Source: Syntrophomonadaceae bacterium (GTDB lineage: Bacteria > Bacillota > DSM-12270 > Thermacetogeniales > Thermacetogeniaceae). Taken from it: a stretch of 37,451 nucleotides of DNA. The notes below the pieces were generated by a model that had not been told where the DNA came from, searched no databases, and saw only the letters and a program-made list of their open reading frames with translations. The stretch spans positions 1-37,451 of the forward strand of contig JAAYWP010000122.1 of NCBI GenBank assembly GCA_012516535.1, in the 5' to 3' direction. Positions 25,526 through 32,913 of this stretch are shown one piece after another (position 1 is the stretch's first letter; each line of letters opens with the position of its first letter). Position numbers and translations under genes: made by a program.

Positions 25526-26521
25526 TTATCGTAGTAAAAAGCCGTCTTTTAATGGGTCATCAGTGTTAATAACGAGATTGCCAATACCGGTTATATAACC
25601 CCTGCTCTTTATCAAAGGATTTATTGCCTTAAAATCCCCTACTGTAGTTTCACTATCGATTCTGCCTTCGAAAACAGTTCCGATAATGCTCTCATGATAA
25701 AAAACATCATCCTTTTTTAATTGTCCCTTACTATAGAGAGCCCCCATACGGGCACTAGTTCCTGTTCCACAAGGTGAACGATCTATCTGCGCCTCTCCTA
25801 AGAAAACCAAACTTTTATATGTATCACCGGGGAAGGCAGGGTCATCTACAAAAAGAATATCATCCACTGTTGTTATATGCTTTCGGGTAGGATGCTGAAT
25901 GTGGAGCTTATTGGCCTGTTTCCTGATCTCTTTTCCATATCTAATAAATTGATCAATATATTCCTTGCTGTGTTTTAAGTTCAATTGTTTCATATCAACC
26001 ATTGCAAAAAAATTACCGCCAAAAACAATGTCAACTAATATCTTTTGATCAAATACTTCGATCTCCACATCAGACTTATAAAGAAATGATGGTACTCCCT
26101 GAAGAGTCGCTCCTACAGTTCTGCCATCCTGAACATCAACTTTAACTGTGACCAACCCGGCGCCTGTTTCCAGAACAACATCTGTAACCGGCTCTTTGGC
26201 CGTCACATATCCCATCTCCACTGCAATAGTAGCAATCGCAATGGAACCATGGCCACACATGGCGTTATATAATGCGCTATCAATAAAAATAATTCCGAGA
26301 TCTGCTTTTGGATCTGTTGGCTCGGTAAGATAAGCGCCGTACATATCAGCATGGCCACGGGGCTCCAGCATTGCTGCTTTTCTGATAAAATCATAATTCT
26401 TTTTCATGTATTCAGTTTTTTCAACCAGTGTTTTTCCTTTTAGCTTGGGGCCACTGGTGATGAGCCTCAAAGGTTCCCCTGCTACATGAGCATCTACGTA
26501 TGAAAGAATGTATTGGCCCAT
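25526..26521 (-). CDS. Proline racemase / hydroxyproline 2-epimerase family
   Basis: Members of this family invert the alpha carbon of proline or 4-hydroxyproline with two cysteines, or dehydrate 3-hydroxyproline when one cysteine is replaced. The 331-residue protein has both cysteines: C89 in NAMCGHGS and C251 in DRSPCGTGT. That supports racemase/epimerase chemistry rather than the 3-hydroxyproline dehydratase type. The length is close to that of the 4-hydroxyproline epimerases. It is followed by panB after 39 bases and preceded by the enolase-family gene with a 228-base gap. The substrate (proline, hydroxyproline, an N-methyl derivative or another amino acid) is not readable from sequence. 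Confidence 0.9.
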   Translation of the reverse strand: MGQYILSYVDAHVAGEPLRLITSGPKLKGKTLVEKTEYMKKNYDFIRKAAMLEPRGHADMYGAYLTEPTDPKADLGIIFIDSALYNAMCGHGSIAIATIAVEMGYVTAKEPVTDVVLETGAGLVTVKVDVQDGRTVGATLQGVPSFLYKSDVEIEVFDQKILVDIVFGGNFFAMVDMKQLNLKHSKEYIDQFIRYGKEIRKQANKLHIQHPTRKHITTVDDILFVDDPAFPGDTYKSLVFLGEAQIDRSPCGTGTSARMGALYSKGQLKKDDVFYHESIIGTVFEGRIDSETTVGDFKAINPLIKSRGYITGIGNLVINTDDPLKDGFLLR

Positions 26522-26556
26522 TTATATCACCATCCGTTAACAAATTAATATGTACA

Positions 26557-26673
26557 TTAACAACTTAGACATCTCCCTTGCAGGCTTTTAAGCTCTTGAC
26601 ACGCAATAACAGCATCAGGAGCAATAATCAGAACATCTTCATAAATCCTATTTAAAATTTCTCTTTTTGTAAC
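26557..26673 (-). pseudogene. Possible coding remnant between the enolase-family and racemase genes
   Basis: The minus-strand frame ending in TAA at 26557 reads VTKREILNRIYEDVLI, continues into an APDAVIACQELKS-like segment and stops after about 38 residues. It has no ATG, GTG or TTG start: going upstream it meets a TAA within six more codons. The composition is protein-like rather than random, with an amphipathic helix. It may be the tail of a decayed gene or a small ORF with an unusual start. I do not recognise the family. Confidence 0.3.
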
Positions 26674-26749
26674 ACAAATATTACTAATAAGTTACTGATT
26701 ATATATAAACTTCACAGCTATAAAATTGACTCCAATGATACAGTAAAAC

Positions 26750-27859
26750 TTATTTCACCTCATATTTTGCTAAAGCATCCATGTCTAACTCAAACCCCAA
26801 GCCCGGCTTGTCAGGAATATGCAAGTATCCCTCGTTATCGATCATCATTTTATCTATCTGTAAATAATCCCTTCGCTCATTGCTCCACGCTGGTGGATCG
26901 TACGGAAATTCTAAAAAAGGACAGTTGCTTACAGCACAAGCTAAATGTAAGTTGGCCAATAAACCGATGCCATTCGTCCAAGTATGAGGACTGAACCAGT
27001 GACCGCTACCCTGGACTAAATCAGCAATCTTCTTTACCTTTGTAATTCCTCCCGCCAAAGCAACATCAGGTTGATAAACATCTAATGACCCCATACGATT
27101 CATTTCCCGGAAATCGTACCAGTTACGATTCATCTCGCCACCAGCAATACGAATGCCCACTTTACTGCGCAAAAAAGCAAGGCCTTCGAAATCATGACAG
27201 GGCAAGGGTTCTTCCAGCCAATAAACATTAAGGTTCTCCAATTCTTTTGCTACTTGATAAGCAGTATTTACATCCCAAGGCACACTATCATCATTTGGCA
27301 TTTGCCAACCCTGGTTAGCATCAACCATTATTTCTAATTTATCTCCCACAGCTTTACGAACCGCCTCAACCACTTTAATATCGTCCCGAGGGTCCTTATG
27401 GTGGAAGCGTATTTTCATGGCTTTAAATCCTTGTTGAACAAACTCTAATGCCCGCTCTGCACGCTCTTCAGGTGTTACCAGTTCCCCGGTAGAAGCATAA
27501 GCTAATATTTTGCTGTTTCTTCCACCTAACAGTTTATATACTGGTTGCCCTACTGCTTTACCCATCAAATCCCATAAAGCTAAATCTAGGGGCCAGCAAC
27601 GCCCATAATGAAAATCAATATTTGAAATGACATGTGAATGCCTCTCGATAGCAAAGGGGTCCTGGCCGATAAACAAATGTTCATGTCCTTTAAATCCGTA
27701 CATGAGGTCTCCTGAACCAATTCCTGTTACACCTTCGTCTGTATGAACAAAAACAAGTGTTGCTGGAAATTTATGTCGCGGTTGTGGTTCCCATGCTGGG
27801 CAAAATGGAGGTTCAAGTGGTAAAACATAGTGTTTGATTTCAATGGATTCTATTTTCAT
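26750..27859 (-). CDS. Enolase-superfamily (mandelate racemase subgroup) enzyme
   Basis: The 369-residue protein has an N-terminal capping domain and a TIM barrel with three metal carboxylates: D180 (VDANQGW), E216/E217 (LEEPLP), E242 (GGEMNR). The catalytic positions are K149-x-R151 (KIR) on the second strand and the D265/H292 dyad (YQPDVALAGG, SPHTW). The Lys/Asp-His arrangement is that of racemases and acid-sugar dehydratases. It differs from the two-lysine proline-betaine and hydroxyproline-betaine epimerases (HpbD), although those are found in similar contexts. ATG at 27859 is preferred (GGAGGG six bases upstream) over the frame's earlier start. It lies in the cluster between transporter and racemase; substrate unknown. 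Confidence 0.85.
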   Translation of the reverse strand: MKIESIEIKHYVLPLEPPFCPAWEPQPRHKFPATLVFVHTDEGVTGIGSGDLMYGFKGHEHLFIGQDPFAIERHSHVISNIDFHYGRCWPLDLALWDLMGKAVGQPVYKLLGGRNSKILAYASTGELVTPEERAERALEFVQQGFKAMKIRFHHKDPRDDIKVVEAVRKAVGDKLEIMVDANQGWQMPNDDSVPWDVNTAYQVAKELENLNVYWLEEPLPCHDFEGLAFLRSKVGIRIAGGEMNRNWYDFREMNRMGSLDVYQPDVALAGGITKVKKIADLVQGSGHWFSPHTWTNGIGLLANLHLACAVSNCPFLEFPYDPPAWSNERRDYLQIDKMMIDNEGYLHIPDKPGLGFELDMDALAKYEVK

Positions 27860-27891
27860 GTAAAGCCCTCCAAACGGCATATATTAATTTA

Positions 27892-27959
27892 GGCGGTCAT
27901 TAATGTATCGTTTATTGATGCATGGAATTTTAAATCATTACTGCTTTTGAATGACCGCC
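27892..27959. repeat. Inverted repeat GGCGGTCATT / AATGACCGCC
   Basis: Perfect 10-base arms (27892-27901 and 27950-27959) lie 48 bases apart in the gap between the binding-protein gene and the enolase-family gene. It could be an operator pair or a long-loop hairpin in the transcript. No U-run follows on the minus strand, so it is not a classical terminator. Confidence 0.6.
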
Positions 27960-27985
27960 ACATAATTATTCATAAAAAGACTCAA

Positions 27986-28903
27986 TTAATCATTAATTAA
28001 ACCTTCTGAAATTAAAAACTCTCGTGCAACCTCTGCAATATTTCTATTCTCAACATCTACTTTGGCGTTTAATTCAGACATTTTTTGATCATCTATCCTG
28101 CCTGCTAATAAATTCAATACTTCTCCTATCTCTGGGTGACTCTCCAATAATTCCACTGGCACAAGAGGCGCTGCGTAATAGGGCGGGAAAAATACCTTGT
28201 CATCTACTAGCGTCTTCGCATTTATTGCAGGTATGCGTCCATCAGTAGCATAAGCAACAAGAACATCTATTTGCCCTTCCGAAAGTGCCTGAAATGCTAA
28301 AGCAATATCCATTTCCTTTATATCTTTAAATTTGAAACCATAAGTATCAACTAATCCCTTATATCCATCATGTCTTTCATAAAACACATTATCCATCCCT
28401 ATAACTAAATCAGATGAATGTTCAACCAAATCAGAGTATGTTTCGACATTAAGTTCTTTTGCCTTTTCTTCTTTCATGATCAAAGCAAATGTATTATTGA
28501 ACCCAAGTGGTTCTAACCATGTGATTCCGAACTTTTCTTCATACCCTTGCTTGGTTTTTTGATATACAGTATCTGGTGTATCATCAGGTTTTAACTCATT
28601 CTTTAACACGTTGATATAACCTGTACCCGTATAATCTACAAAAGCATGTATCTCTCCGTCCATCATACCTTGGTTTAGAATTATTGAAGTCTGATAGCCA
28701 CCTTGTTTTATAACAACATCATGTTCGGTTTTATCCTTTAATAATTGCCCCATTATTTCCGCCATAAGGTACTGTTCAGTGAAATTTTTGCCTGCTACTA
28801 CGATTTTAGTTTTTTCTCCCTGTTGATCACTCCCACCTGAACTACATGCAGTTAACGATAGCATTAAAGTTATACACAGCAGCACAACAATAATTTTTTT
28901 CAT
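27986..28903 (-). CDS. Quaternary-amine ABC transporter binding lipoprotein (OpuCC/ProX type)
   Basis: This 305-residue lipoprotein starts with a signal peptide and lipobox (LSLTAC, about residues 16-21; lipidated Cys near 20), followed by a flexible SSGGSDQQ linker. The mature part has the OpuAC/QAT-type signature KNFTEQYLMAEI near 40-51, DYTGTGYINVL near 92-102 and the ERHDGYKG region, as in betaine/choline/carnitine binding proteins. It lies with a permease and an ATPase in the order ATPase-permease-binding protein. The ligand is most likely a quaternary ammonium compound; which one is unknown. Confidence 0.88.
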   Translation of the reverse strand: MKKIIVVLLCITLMLSLTACSSGGSDQQGEKTKIVVAGKNFTEQYLMAEIMGQLLKDKTEHDVVIKQGGYQTSIILNQGMMDGEIHAFVDYTGTGYINVLKNELKPDDTPDTVYQKTKQGYEEKFGITWLEPLGFNNTFALIMKEEKAKELNVETYSDLVEHSSDLVIGMDNVFYERHDGYKGLVDTYGFKFKDIKEMDIALAFQALSEGQIDVLVAYATDGRIPAINAKTLVDDKVFFPPYYAAPLVPVELLESHPEIGEVLNLLAGRIDDQKMSELNAKVDVENRNIAEVAREFLISEGLIND

Positions 28904-28942
28904 ACGAAAAACCCCCTCATTTTAATTTATCAACAACACACA

Positions 28943-29602
28943 CTATTTTCTTGCAGTGCGTGGTGTTACCAAATTTTGTACTATCTTAAGTAAAAAATCG
29001 ACAGTCAAAGCTAATAAAGCAGCTGGTATTGCTCCTGCCAAAACAACTTCAGACCGGAACAAATTTACTCCACGAAAGATAATCACCCCGAGGCCACCAG
29101 CTCCAATAAAAGCAGCAATGGTAGTAATTCCAATTGTTAAAATCGTTGCCGTTCTTATACCCGCCATAATAACAGGCAATGCTAAAGGTAGTTCAACCAT
29201 CGTTAGAATTTGAAAATTAGTCATTCCCATTCCACGTCCTGCATCAACTATCGATTGGTCAACTTCAACAATGCCAGTGTAAACATTTCTCATTATAGGT
29301 AATAGAGCATATATCACTAGAGCTATTACTGTTGGTTTAACTCCAATGCCGACAAAGGGCAACAAAAAACCAAACAAGGCAACACTTGGTATCGTTTGGA
29401 ACGTTCCCACAAATCCAATTACAGGATCCGCTAATTTTTTATTTCTCGTCAAATAAATACCAAGAGGTATTGTAATAAATAAAGCTATGACCATAGAAAC
29501 AACAGAAATATATAAATGTTCTCCTAGTGCAGTTAATACCATTCTCCATTCATCACGGTAAAACTCGATCAATAGCGCAAACAAATTAGATGATTGAGGC
29601 AC
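28943..29602 (-). CDS. Quaternary-amine ABC transporter permease (OpuCB type)
   Basis: The 219-residue permease has about five membrane helices and the ABC permease EAA-like loop (near 135-155: DAGRGMGMTNFQILTMVELPLALP). It resembles OpuCB/ProW-type permeases of betaine systems. Only one permease gene is present, so the transporter is presumably a homodimer, unlike OpuC with two permeases. It lies 39 bases upstream of the binding-protein gene and 24 bases downstream of the ATPase gene. Confidence 0.9.
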   Translation of the reverse strand: MPQSSNLFALLIEFYRDEWRMVLTALGEHLYISVVSMVIALFITIPLGIYLTRNKKLADPVIGFVGTFQTIPSVALFGFLLPFVGIGVKPTVIALVIYALLPIMRNVYTGIVEVDQSIVDAGRGMGMTNFQILTMVELPLALPVIMAGIRTATILTIGITTIAAFIGAGGLGVIIFRGVNLFRSEVVLAGAIPAALLALTVDFLLKIVQNLVTPRTARK

Positions 29603-29626
29603 AATAATCCCCCCCTCTGCGAGTAA

Positions 29627-30370
29627 TTATTGTTTCAGATGCTTTTTCAAACGCTTTTCCCCAATAAAATCCCTTACAAAATCGTTAGCTGGTCTGTTTA
29701 ATATAGCTTCTGGCGTATCTAACTGTATCAGCTTTCCTTCATGCATAAACCCAATTTTATCGGCTAGCTTTAATGCTTCATCCATATCATGAGTAACAAA
29801 TAAAATTGTCTTTCTAATTTCCATTTGGATTTTTATTAATTCATCCTGCAACTGTTCACGACTTATTGGATCTAGCGCGCTAAATGGCTCGTCCATTAAT
29901 ATAATTGATGGATTAGCCGCAAGCGCACGTATCACACCGATCCGCTGCTGTTGACCACCACTTAATTCGGCCGGATATCTTTTTTTATATACATTTGGGT
30001 CTAACCCCACCATTTCTAGCAATTCATCCACTCTTTTGCAATAATCTTTCTCTTTCCAACCTTTTAATCTAGGTACAACTGAAATGTTCTTTTCTATGGT
30101 CATATGGGGGAATAATCCTATTTGTTGGATTACATATCCTATGCTACGACGCAACTCCACTGGATCAATGTTCGATATGTCCTTATCCTGGATATAAATC
30201 TTACCAGAACTTGGCTCTATCAGTCGATTAACCAGCCGTAATGTTGTTGTTTTGCCGCACCCACTAGGACCAATTAAACATACAATTTCTCCTTCATCAA
30301 TTTGGAAATTTAAATCTTGCAAGACTTGAGTTTCTTCAAAATATTTGCTTACATTTTCAAATCTAATCAA
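29627..30370 (-). CDS. Quaternary-amine ABC transporter ATPase (OpuCA type, no CBS domains)
   Basis: The 247-residue ATPase has Walker A GPSGCGKTTT (about 34-43), the signature LSGGQQQRIGVIRALA (about 136-151), Walker B IILMDEPFSALDP and the switch histidine FVTHDMDEA. It matches OpuCA/ProV-type ATPases but stops before the C-terminal CBS pair that senses ionic strength in osmoregulatory versions. That suggests uptake for catabolism rather than osmotic control. The start is TTG at 30370, six bases after GGAGGGG. It is first of three transporter genes, preceded by two palindromes. Confidence 0.92.
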   Translation of the reverse strand: MIRFENVSKYFEETQVLQDLNFQIDEGEIVCLIGPSGCGKTTTLRLVNRLIEPSSGKIYIQDKDISNIDPVELRRSIGYVIQQIGLFPHMTIEKNISVVPRLKGWKEKDYCKRVDELLEMVGLDPNVYKKRYPAELSGGQQQRIGVIRALAANPSIILMDEPFSALDPISREQLQDELIKIQMEIRKTILFVTHDMDEALKLADKIGFMHEGKLIQLDTPEAILNRPANDFVRDFIGEKRLKKHLKQ

Positions 30371-30439
30371 CCTCTTCCCCTCCTTTTCCCTAATGGGTTT
30401 GGTCGTATCGAGATATTAAACTAAGTAATAGCTATAGGT

Positions 30440-30499
30440 GGATTGGCCAATCCTTTCTTTTGATTCAAACTACCTTGTGTTAACATAGATTGGCCAATC
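30440..30499. promoter_or_regulatory. Pair of GATTGGCCAATC palindromes upstream of the transporter
   Basis: The perfect palindrome GATTGGCCAATC occurs twice in the 137-base gap between the MttB-family gene and the transporter ATPase gene, at 30441-30452 (extendable to the 14-base GGATTGGCCAATCC, 30440-30453) and 30488-30499. The copies start 47 bases apart. Two identical palindromes in one gap suggest a dimeric repressor or activator site. No such repeat was seen elsewhere between genes, and no regulator for it is in the window. I found no clear -35/-10 pair. Confidence 0.7.
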
Positions 30500-30507
30500 A
30501 CTTGACA

Positions 30508-31992
30508 TTATTTTTGTTTTGCGGATTCTGCCTGCTCCACCAACTCCTGAAGTTTCTGTAAAATATCATCAGGTAACTTTTCAGGCTGGCTTTCCTGTAG
30601 CAATTTTTTCGCCCTGTCTCTTAATCTTTCTTTATAGGTTGTTTTCCCTTTACTGGACCACTGTCGATAATTATCCCTATTGATGTCCCGTGGGATCCAG
30701 AATTCCTTTTTAAAGTTTTTAAAAGTATGTTCTTCTGTCAGGAAATTGCCACCTGGGCCAACTTTATCTATAATATCTACTGCTAGACTCTCATCATCGA
30801 CCTTGACTCCTTTAACAATATTGCGCACCATATCAATAATCTCATCAGCCATAACCAGAGCTTCAAGAGAGCCTGACATCCCTGTTTCTAGGAAACCACA
30901 ATCATGTACTAGATTAGCCCCACTCAATGCGGCACTATATATTGACAGGCTATATTCAATTGCGGCTTGCTCATCTAAGACTTTGGAATCTGCACAACCA
31001 GCGGTGCTCCAGGTAGGCAATTTAATATAATGAACAAAATCGGTAAGAGCGGCATGCATTAGCGAGAATTCAGGGGAAGAACCATAACAGTGAATCATTG
31101 TTTTCATATCCATATTGGTAGTGACACCGCCAGCTATAAAAGGAGCTCCTTCCCGTTTGAGCTGGTTGATAACAAGTCCGGTTAGATTATCTGCAGCTGC
31201 TAACACTAAAACTCCTGCCATGCTGGCCGGGGCAGTGGCACACCCCTGTACTCCTGGAGTATAAAGCTGAGGCAGCCCTTTTTCAGACATATATAAAAGT
31301 TTTCTAACAGCATCCTTAGAGTGTCTGAGTGGTGTGGTTGGTTCAGAGTAAATAACAACAAAGGGATTTTTCTGCAGCGCTTCTGGACTGCCCGCAACTA
31401 CTTCACACATAGAAATGATGGTTTCCACATTTTCTACATTATATCCCCAGGTTACAATGGGTTTTGTTGTATTCTGAAGCATTGCGTGCACTTCATGCAC
31501 ATCAGCCAAACCAGGTGTACAGTCAGAGATACATGCTAAAGACATAACAAAATCCATATTTGGTAAAACTTCGACCAGTCTTGCCACATCACAAACATCA
31601 CTCTTTAAAACCTCTCGGCGTTCACCTGTTTCCAAATCATAAAAAAATGGATTCGTTGGGCCAGGTCCAAAATATGTGTTGTTGCCTTCCAAAAACAACC
31701 TGCGCTTACCATTGCGATCCGACAGAACCACACGGGATGGTGCAGTACTGATCGCTCTTTCTACAAGGTGAGAAGGGATACGAACCCTAACGCCATCGAC
31801 CCAGCACCCTGCTTTTTTAAGCAATTCCAATGCTTCCTCGCAATAAATCTCGGCCCCGGTCCGCTCAAGTACTTCCAAAACTGCGTTGTACAACCGCTTA
31901 CACTGACTATCAGAAAGAACCTTACATTGTACAGAAATATTATCTACCTCATTGCTTGTACTGCATTTGTTCCACAAATTCTCCACCCCCAT
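30508..31992 (-). CDS. MttB-family corrinoid methyltransferase (non-pyrrolysine)
   Basis: MttB-superfamily enzymes move a methyl group from a quaternary or tertiary amine to the cobalt of a partner corrinoid protein. The 494-residue protein has the family blocks HEVHAMLQNTTKPIVTWG, YTPGVQGCATAPASMAGVL, and the GCADSKVLDEQAA and LVHDCGFLETGMSGSLE segments. There is no in-frame TAG and the stop is TAA, so it is of the non-pyrrolysine type that includes glycine-betaine (MtgB), proline-betaine (MtpB) and carnitine (MtcB) enzymes. The ATG at 31992 directly abuts the stop codon of the corrinoid protein gene with no clear ribosome site, implying translational coupling. The substrate cannot be fixed from sequence. 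Confidence 0.9.
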   Translation of the reverse strand: MGVENLWNKCSTSNEVDNISVQCKVLSDSQCKRLYNAVLEVLERTGAEIYCEEALELLKKAGCWVDGVRVRIPSHLVERAISTAPSRVVLSDRNGKRRLFLEGNNTYFGPGPTNPFFYDLETGERREVLKSDVCDVARLVEVLPNMDFVMSLACISDCTPGLADVHEVHAMLQNTTKPIVTWGYNVENVETIISMCEVVAGSPEALQKNPFVVIYSEPTTPLRHSKDAVRKLLYMSEKGLPQLYTPGVQGCATAPASMAGVLVLAAADNLTGLVINQLKREGAPFIAGGVTTNMDMKTMIHCYGSSPEFSLMHAALTDFVHYIKLPTWSTAGCADSKVLDEQAAIEYSLSIYSAALSGANLVHDCGFLETGMSGSLEALVMADEIIDMVRNIVKGVKVDDESLAVDIIDKVGPGGNFLTEEHTFKNFKKEFWIPRDINRDNYRQWSSKGKTTYKERLRDRAKKLLQESQPEKLPDDILQKLQELVEQAESAKQK

Positions 31993-32607
31993 TTAAGAAA
32001 TCAAACTTTTTGCTAAATCTACCGCAGTCACAGCATCAGGTGCATAACCACTCGCACCGACTTCTTTAGCAAACTCCTCAGTGACAGGTGCGCCTCCTAC
32101 CATTGTTTTCACTTTTCCCCCAATAGCTTGGACAGTTTCTCCCATTGTTTTCATAGTTGTGGTCAGCAATGCAGAAAGACCTATTATATCAGGTTTTTCC
32201 TCTTCAATTACTTGCAAAAAACGATCTATAGATACATCAACCCCAAGATCAATAACCTCAAATCCAGCACCTTCCAACATCATGACAACAAGGTTTTTTC
32301 CAATATCATGGAGATCTCCGGCAACAGTACCAATAGCAATTTTACCAACTGCTTCTCTATCTTCTCCTTCCATTAATGGCTTGAGGACCTGTAAACCGCT
32401 TTTCATTGTATTAGCGGCCATCAAAACTTCCGGGACAAATATATCGCCATCTTTCATCTTCTGCCCAATTTCGTCCATAGCTTTGATGAGGGCATTGTTT
32501 ATAATATCTGCAGGTTTATACCCCTCACTCAATGCCTTTTGAACTAAGCCTTCAATTTGATCCCTTTCTCCAGTGTTCACACACTCATAGATAGCTTTCA
32601 ATGCCAT
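31993..32607 (-). CDS. Methyltransferase corrinoid protein (MttC/MtgC type)
   Basis: This 204-residue protein carries the methyl group on cobalamin between a methyltransferase and the acceptor-side enzyme. It has an N-terminal helical cap domain (about 1-85) and a C-terminal B12-binding domain (about 88-204). The cobalt-binding D-x-H-x-x-G is GDLHDIGKN with H100, and the GxSxL (LSALLTTTM) and GG (MVGGAPVTEE) motifs are present. It is immediately followed by the MttB-family gene, so the two are partners. A -24/-12 promoter match lies about 180 bases upstream. No MtgA/MtvA-type THF methyltransferase is in the window. Confidence 0.95.
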   Translation of the reverse strand: MALKAIYECVNTGERDQIEGLVQKALSEGYKPADIINNALIKAMDEIGQKMKDGDIFVPEVLMAANTMKSGLQVLKPLMEGEDREAVGKIAIGTVAGDLHDIGKNLVVMMLEGAGFEVIDLGVDVSIDRFLQVIEEEKPDIIGLSALLTTTMKTMGETVQAIGGKVKTMVGGAPVTEEFAKEVGASGYAPDAVTAVDLAKSLIS

Positions 32608-32694
32608 TGCTGCATTTTCTCCTTTCTAAAATAAGTTCTAAGTTTAATCCAGGGTGAGCATTGATAGTTTGTTCTTAAACGCTAGCCGCCTCCT

Positions 32695-32710
32695 TGTCGA
32701 ATTTTCGACA
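32695..32710. repeat. Palindrome TGTCGAA-TT-TTCGACA in the corrinoid leader
   Basis: Seven-base arms with a two-base spacer lie about 90 bases upstream of the corrinoid protein start and downstream of the predicted sigma-54 start. With so short a spacer it is more likely a DNA site for a dimeric regulator than an RNA hairpin. Confidence 0.45.
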
Positions 32711-32784
32711 TTAAATATATATTTTTGTCATTTTAATATTCAATTCCTGCATTTACTTGAAGAGCAATTCCTACAACAACTATT

Positions 32785-32800
32785 TGCAATTTCTATGCCT
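32785..32800 (-). promoter_or_regulatory. Sigma-54 (-24/-12) promoter candidate for the corrinoid/MttB genes
   Basis: On the minus strand the sequence AGGCATAGAAATTGCA contains the invariant GG and GC ten bases apart and a consensus -12 TTGCA; the -24 box (AGGCATA versus TGGCACG) has three mismatches. It lies about 98 bases downstream of the shared 17-bp element at 32897-32913. The predicted start is near 32774. Confidence 0.6.
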
Positions 32801-32896
32801 ATCAATGAAAAAACCTATATTATTGATCCTTTATGTGGATAATGGGGAAGCAGACTGCCAGAGAGATAACTATATTTGGATAAAAGCAATTTTCTT

Positions 32897-32913
32897 TGCG
32901 CAAAATATTTTGC
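32897..32913. promoter_or_regulatory. Upstream activator element (TGCGCAA-type), copy 2
   Basis: The 17-mer TGCGCAAAATATTTTGC is 15/17 identical to the one at 35373-35389, differing only at positions 8 and 9. It lies about 98 bases upstream of the -24 box of the sigma-54-like promoter at 32785. Flanking bases extend TGCGCAA to the palindrome TTTGCGCAAA (32895-32904). It touches the stop codon of the upstream gene. Confidence 0.7.

Larger units (their letters stand above)
32608..32912 (-). other. Promoter and leader region upstream of the corrinoid gene
   Basis: This 305-base gap between the corrinoid gene and the ornithine-cyclodeaminase-family gene contains a sigma-54-like promoter (32785-32800), an upstream element (32897-32913), and, in the predicted leader of about 167 bases, a palindrome at 32695-32710. 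No reading frame of note is present. The region is very A+T-rich. Confidence 0.7.

Noticed and set aside
26750-27859. Calling the enolase-family protein HpbD (hydroxyproline-betaine epimerase)
   Set aside because: It has KxR and an Asp-His pair rather than the two-lysine arrangement; context alone is not enough.
27943-27956. A third sigma-54 promoter upstream of the enolase-family gene (GG-N10-GC)
   Set aside because: Only the four invariant bases match; the -12 box reads AAGC instead of TTGC, and no TGCGCAA-type element is nearby.
30371-30507. A terminator formed by the GATTGGCCAATC palindromes
   Set aside because: A 12-base palindrome without a loop cannot form a stable hairpin with a U-run; it fits a DNA operator better.
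30508-31992. A pyrrolysine-encoding MttB gene
   Set aside because: No in-frame TAG occurs before the TAA stop; the protein is continuous, so it is the non-pyrrolysine branch.
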